Below, piece by piece: positions 62,464 through 64,000 of a stretch of DNA of 64,000 nucleotides; positions within the stretch are counted from its first letter, which is position 1; each line of letters opens with the position of its first letter. The translations under genes and the position numbers were made by a program. The stretch is from contig NC_020504.1 of assembly GCF_000349325.1 (NCBI RefSeq), forward strand, positions 8,660,326 through 8,724,325, read 5' to 3'. The notes beneath the pieces are model-generated. The model had not been told where the DNA came from and made no database searches. It was given only the letters and a program-made list of their open reading frames with translations. Origin of the DNA: Streptomyces davaonensis JCM 4913. GTDB lineage: Bacteria > Actinomycetota > Actinomycetes > Streptomycetales > Streptomycetaceae.

Positions 62464-63369
62464 GTGACGGGACGTTTCTGGTTCCTGGGCGGTACCGTCG
62501 ACGTGAAACTCGCAGGCCACGCCACTGAGGGCCGGGCGGCGCAGCTGGAGTTCCACGACGCGGAGCATCAGTCGCCCCCGTTGCACGTGCACACGCATGA
62601 GGACGAACTCTGGGCCGTCCTCGACGGCGAGATCACCTTCTTCGTCGGCGATGAGCAGTACGACCTGAGCGCGGGCGAGGTCGCCTTCGGGCCGCGCGGC
62701 GTCCCGCACAGCTACGTGGTGCGCAGCCCCACCTCCCGCATGCTCGTCACCTTCGCCCCGGCCGGGATCGAGGAGTGGTTCACCCGCAACGGCACCCCGG
62801 TCGCCACGGCCGCCGAACTGCCTCCGCCCTTCGACCTCGATGCCGCCATCACCACCGCGGGCGAATACGGCCTGAAGGTGGTCGGCCCGCCCCCGGTCCG
62901 CACCCCCAGGGCCAGCGACGCCGTCCCCAGCGGCACCGCCGCCCCCGAGGAGCTGCGCGCCTGGAACCTGGGAATCCAGGCGGAGTTCCGGGCGAACGGC
63001 GGCCAGGTCGGCGGCGTCTTCAAAGGCGCCGACATGGCTTTGCTGACCACCACCGGCGCCAAGTCGGGCAAGGACACCACCACCCCCATCACCTACTTCC
63101 GCGACGGGGAGCGAATTCTGCTCATCGCCTCCAACTTCGGGCGTGCCAAGCACCCGGCCTGGTTCCACAACGTGCGCGCCAACCCCCTCGCCACCCTGGA
63201 GATCGGCACCGAGACCCTCACCGCCCGCGCCACCATCACCGAAGGCGACGAACGCCACCGGCTGTTCACCCAGGTCGTGGCGCAGCAGCCGGGCTACGCC
63301 GAGTACCAAAAGCACATCGACCGGGTGATCCCGGTGGTCGCGTTCGAGGTTGTGGAGAGGCGATCCTGA
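62464..63369 (+). CDS. Cupin-deazaflavin nitroreductase (DDN-like) fusion
   Basis: From GTG 62464 the product is 301 residues. Residues about 20-110 are a cupin with the metal-binding motif HVHTHEDELWAVLDGEITFF and a second half 'GPRGVPHSYVV'. Residues about 165-300 match the deazaflavin-dependent nitroreductase family: 'ALLTTTGAKSGKDTTTPITYF', 'ASNFGRAKHPAWFHNVRANP', 'RHRLFTQVVAQQPGYAEYQ'. DDN proteins bind F420. Its stop shares a base with the next ATG. The domain pair is uncommon; both halves look intact. Confidence 0.9.
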   Translation: MTGRFWFLGGTVDVKLAGHATEGRAAQLEFHDAEHQSPPLHVHTHEDELWAVLDGEITFFVGDEQYDLSAGEVAFGPRGVPHSYVVRSPTSRMLVTFAPAGIEEWFTRNGTPVATAAELPPPFDLDAAITTAGEYGLKVVGPPPVRTPRASDAVPSGTAAPEELRAWNLGIQAEFRANGGQVGGVFKGADMALLTTTGAKSGKDTTTPITYFRDGERILLIASNFGRAKHPAWFHNVRANPLATLEIGTETLTARATITEGDERHRLFTQVVAQQPGYAEYQKHIDRVIPVVAFEVVERRS

Positions 63370-64000
63370 TGGGAAAGGCGGTGCGGTTCAGCCGGTACGG
63401 CGGGCCGGACGTGCTGGACGTCGTCGAGGTCGACGAACCCGTACCCGGGCGCGGGGAAGTGGTGGTGGCCGTCGAGACGGCTGCGATAAACCCCGGTGAA
63501 ATCGGCATCCGCGAGGGCGTCTTCGCCGATCTGTGGCCCGCCCAGTTCCCCGAGGGGCAGGGAAACGACTACGCCGGCGTCATCCACGCGGTCGGCGCCG
63601 AGGTGAACGGGTTCCGGCCGGGAGATCAGGTGATGGGCTTCGCACCGCGCGCCGCGCAGGCGGAGTTCGTCCGCACGAAGCCGGAGCGGCTGGCCCGCAA
63701 ACCCCCCGAACTGGACTGGGCACCGGCCGCGGTCATCCCCGGCGTCGGCGCCACGGCGTACGCGGAAGTCGAAGCACTCGACCTGTCGCAGACCGAGACC
63801 CTGGTCGTGTCCGCCGGTGCCGGAGGCGTCGGCTCGATCGCCGTCCAACTCGCCCGCCGCCGCGGCGCAACCGTCCTGGCCACCGGGAGCCGGAACAGTT
63901 TCGACTTCCTCACGTCACTCGGCGCCGTCCCCGTCGAGTACGGCGACGGGCTCGCCGACCGCATCCGCGCAGCAACCTCGAAGCCCGTGACCGCCTACCT
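63369..64000 (+). CDS. Zinc-free MDR oxidoreductase (quinone reductase-like), partial
   Basis: The gene starts at ATG 63369 and runs off the window; 210 codons are seen. 'MGKAVRFSRYGGPDVLDVVE', 'AAINPGEIGIREG', 'GNDYAGVIHAVGAEVNGFRPGDQV' and the NADP-binding motif AGAGGVGSIAVQLARRRG are typical of quinone oxidoreductase-like MDR enzymes without zinc ligands. It is the last visible member of the TetR-associated oxidoreductase island. Confidence 0.93.
   Translation, partial: MGKAVRFSRYGGPDVLDVVEVDEPVPGRGEVVVAVETAAINPGEIGIREGVFADLWPAQFPEGQGNDYAGVIHAVGAEVNGFRPGDQVMGFAPRAAQAEFVRTKPERLARKPPELDWAPAAVIPGVGATAYAEVEALDLSQTETLVVSAGAGGVGSIAVQLARRRGATVLATGSRNSFDFLTSLGAVPVEYGDGLADRIRAATSKPVTAY

Overview
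The window is GC-rich actinobacterial DNA, almost certainly from a Streptomyces or close relative. The evidence is strong GC bias at third codon positions, a conservon (cvnABCD), many XRE and TPR regulators, a DUF574-type SAM methyltransferase, GTG and TTG starts, and long chains of genes overlapping by ATGA, GTGA or TGATG. I recognise no rRNA, tRNA or CRISPR array. The gene density, relics and mobile DNA suggest an accessory region rather than the conserved core.

Layout. (1) 1-6.9 kb: a replication-initiator-like wHTH gene cut by the window edge, two XRE regulators, an operon of zinc metallopeptidase, multi-pass membrane protein and NUDIX hydrolase, and a relic of a Tn3-family transposase C-terminus. 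(2) 6.9-11.9 kb: a conservon followed by a GAF protein and an acyl-CoA dehydrogenase. (3) 12-31.6 kb, all on the minus strand: a class I lanthipeptide cluster of the FxLD type. It holds a 68-residue precursor with an FELD leader motif and four core cysteines, a full-length LanB, LanC, a second free-standing SpaB_C protein and three PIMT-like methyltransferases. It also holds a DUF574 methyltransferase, a methyltransferase-NUDIX fusion, a NUDIX-phosphotransferase fusion, a phosphotransferase, a decayed endonuclease/phosphatase-like gene, and an upstream regulatory block (anti-sigma-like ATPase, LuxR-type double HTH). (4) 32-37 kb: a TPR regulator coupled to a TrmO-like methyltransferase, a broken regulator, CutA, and an archaeal-type aspartyl-tRNA synthetase preceded by a clear T-box leader. 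(5) 37.7-44 kb, plus strand: a compact operon of three NUDIX proteins (four domains), an ABC exporter, a small membrane protein and a porphobilinogen deaminase-like enzyme, then an MFS exporter that ends early. (6) 44-50 kb: a mobile element with three overlapping tyrosine recombinases plus a DUF6262-type accessory gene, apparently inserted into the MFS gene. (7) 50.4-55.6 kb: a complete oligopeptide/dipeptide ABC importer. (8) 55.8-64 kb: an island of hydrolases and oxidoreductases (isochorismatase-like, three alpha/beta hydrolases, MoaF-SnoaL fusion, TetR repressor, SDR, F420/NADP reductase-like protein, cupin-deazaflavin reductase fusion, zinc-free MDR reductase).

How the parts work together. 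In region 3 LanB should glutamylate and dehydrate Ser/Thr of the precursor and LanC should form thioether rings. The PIMT-like enzymes are expected to methylate an Asp in the core. A strong hairpin between precursor and lanB probably lowers read-through so that precursor mRNA is in excess. In region 5 the translationally coupled NUDIX, exporter and HMBS-like genes look like one pathway, but I cannot name the product. The T-box upstream of the synthetase fits a tRNA with a G discriminator base, as tRNA-Asp and tRNA-Asn have. All functions are read from sequence alone, without database searches.
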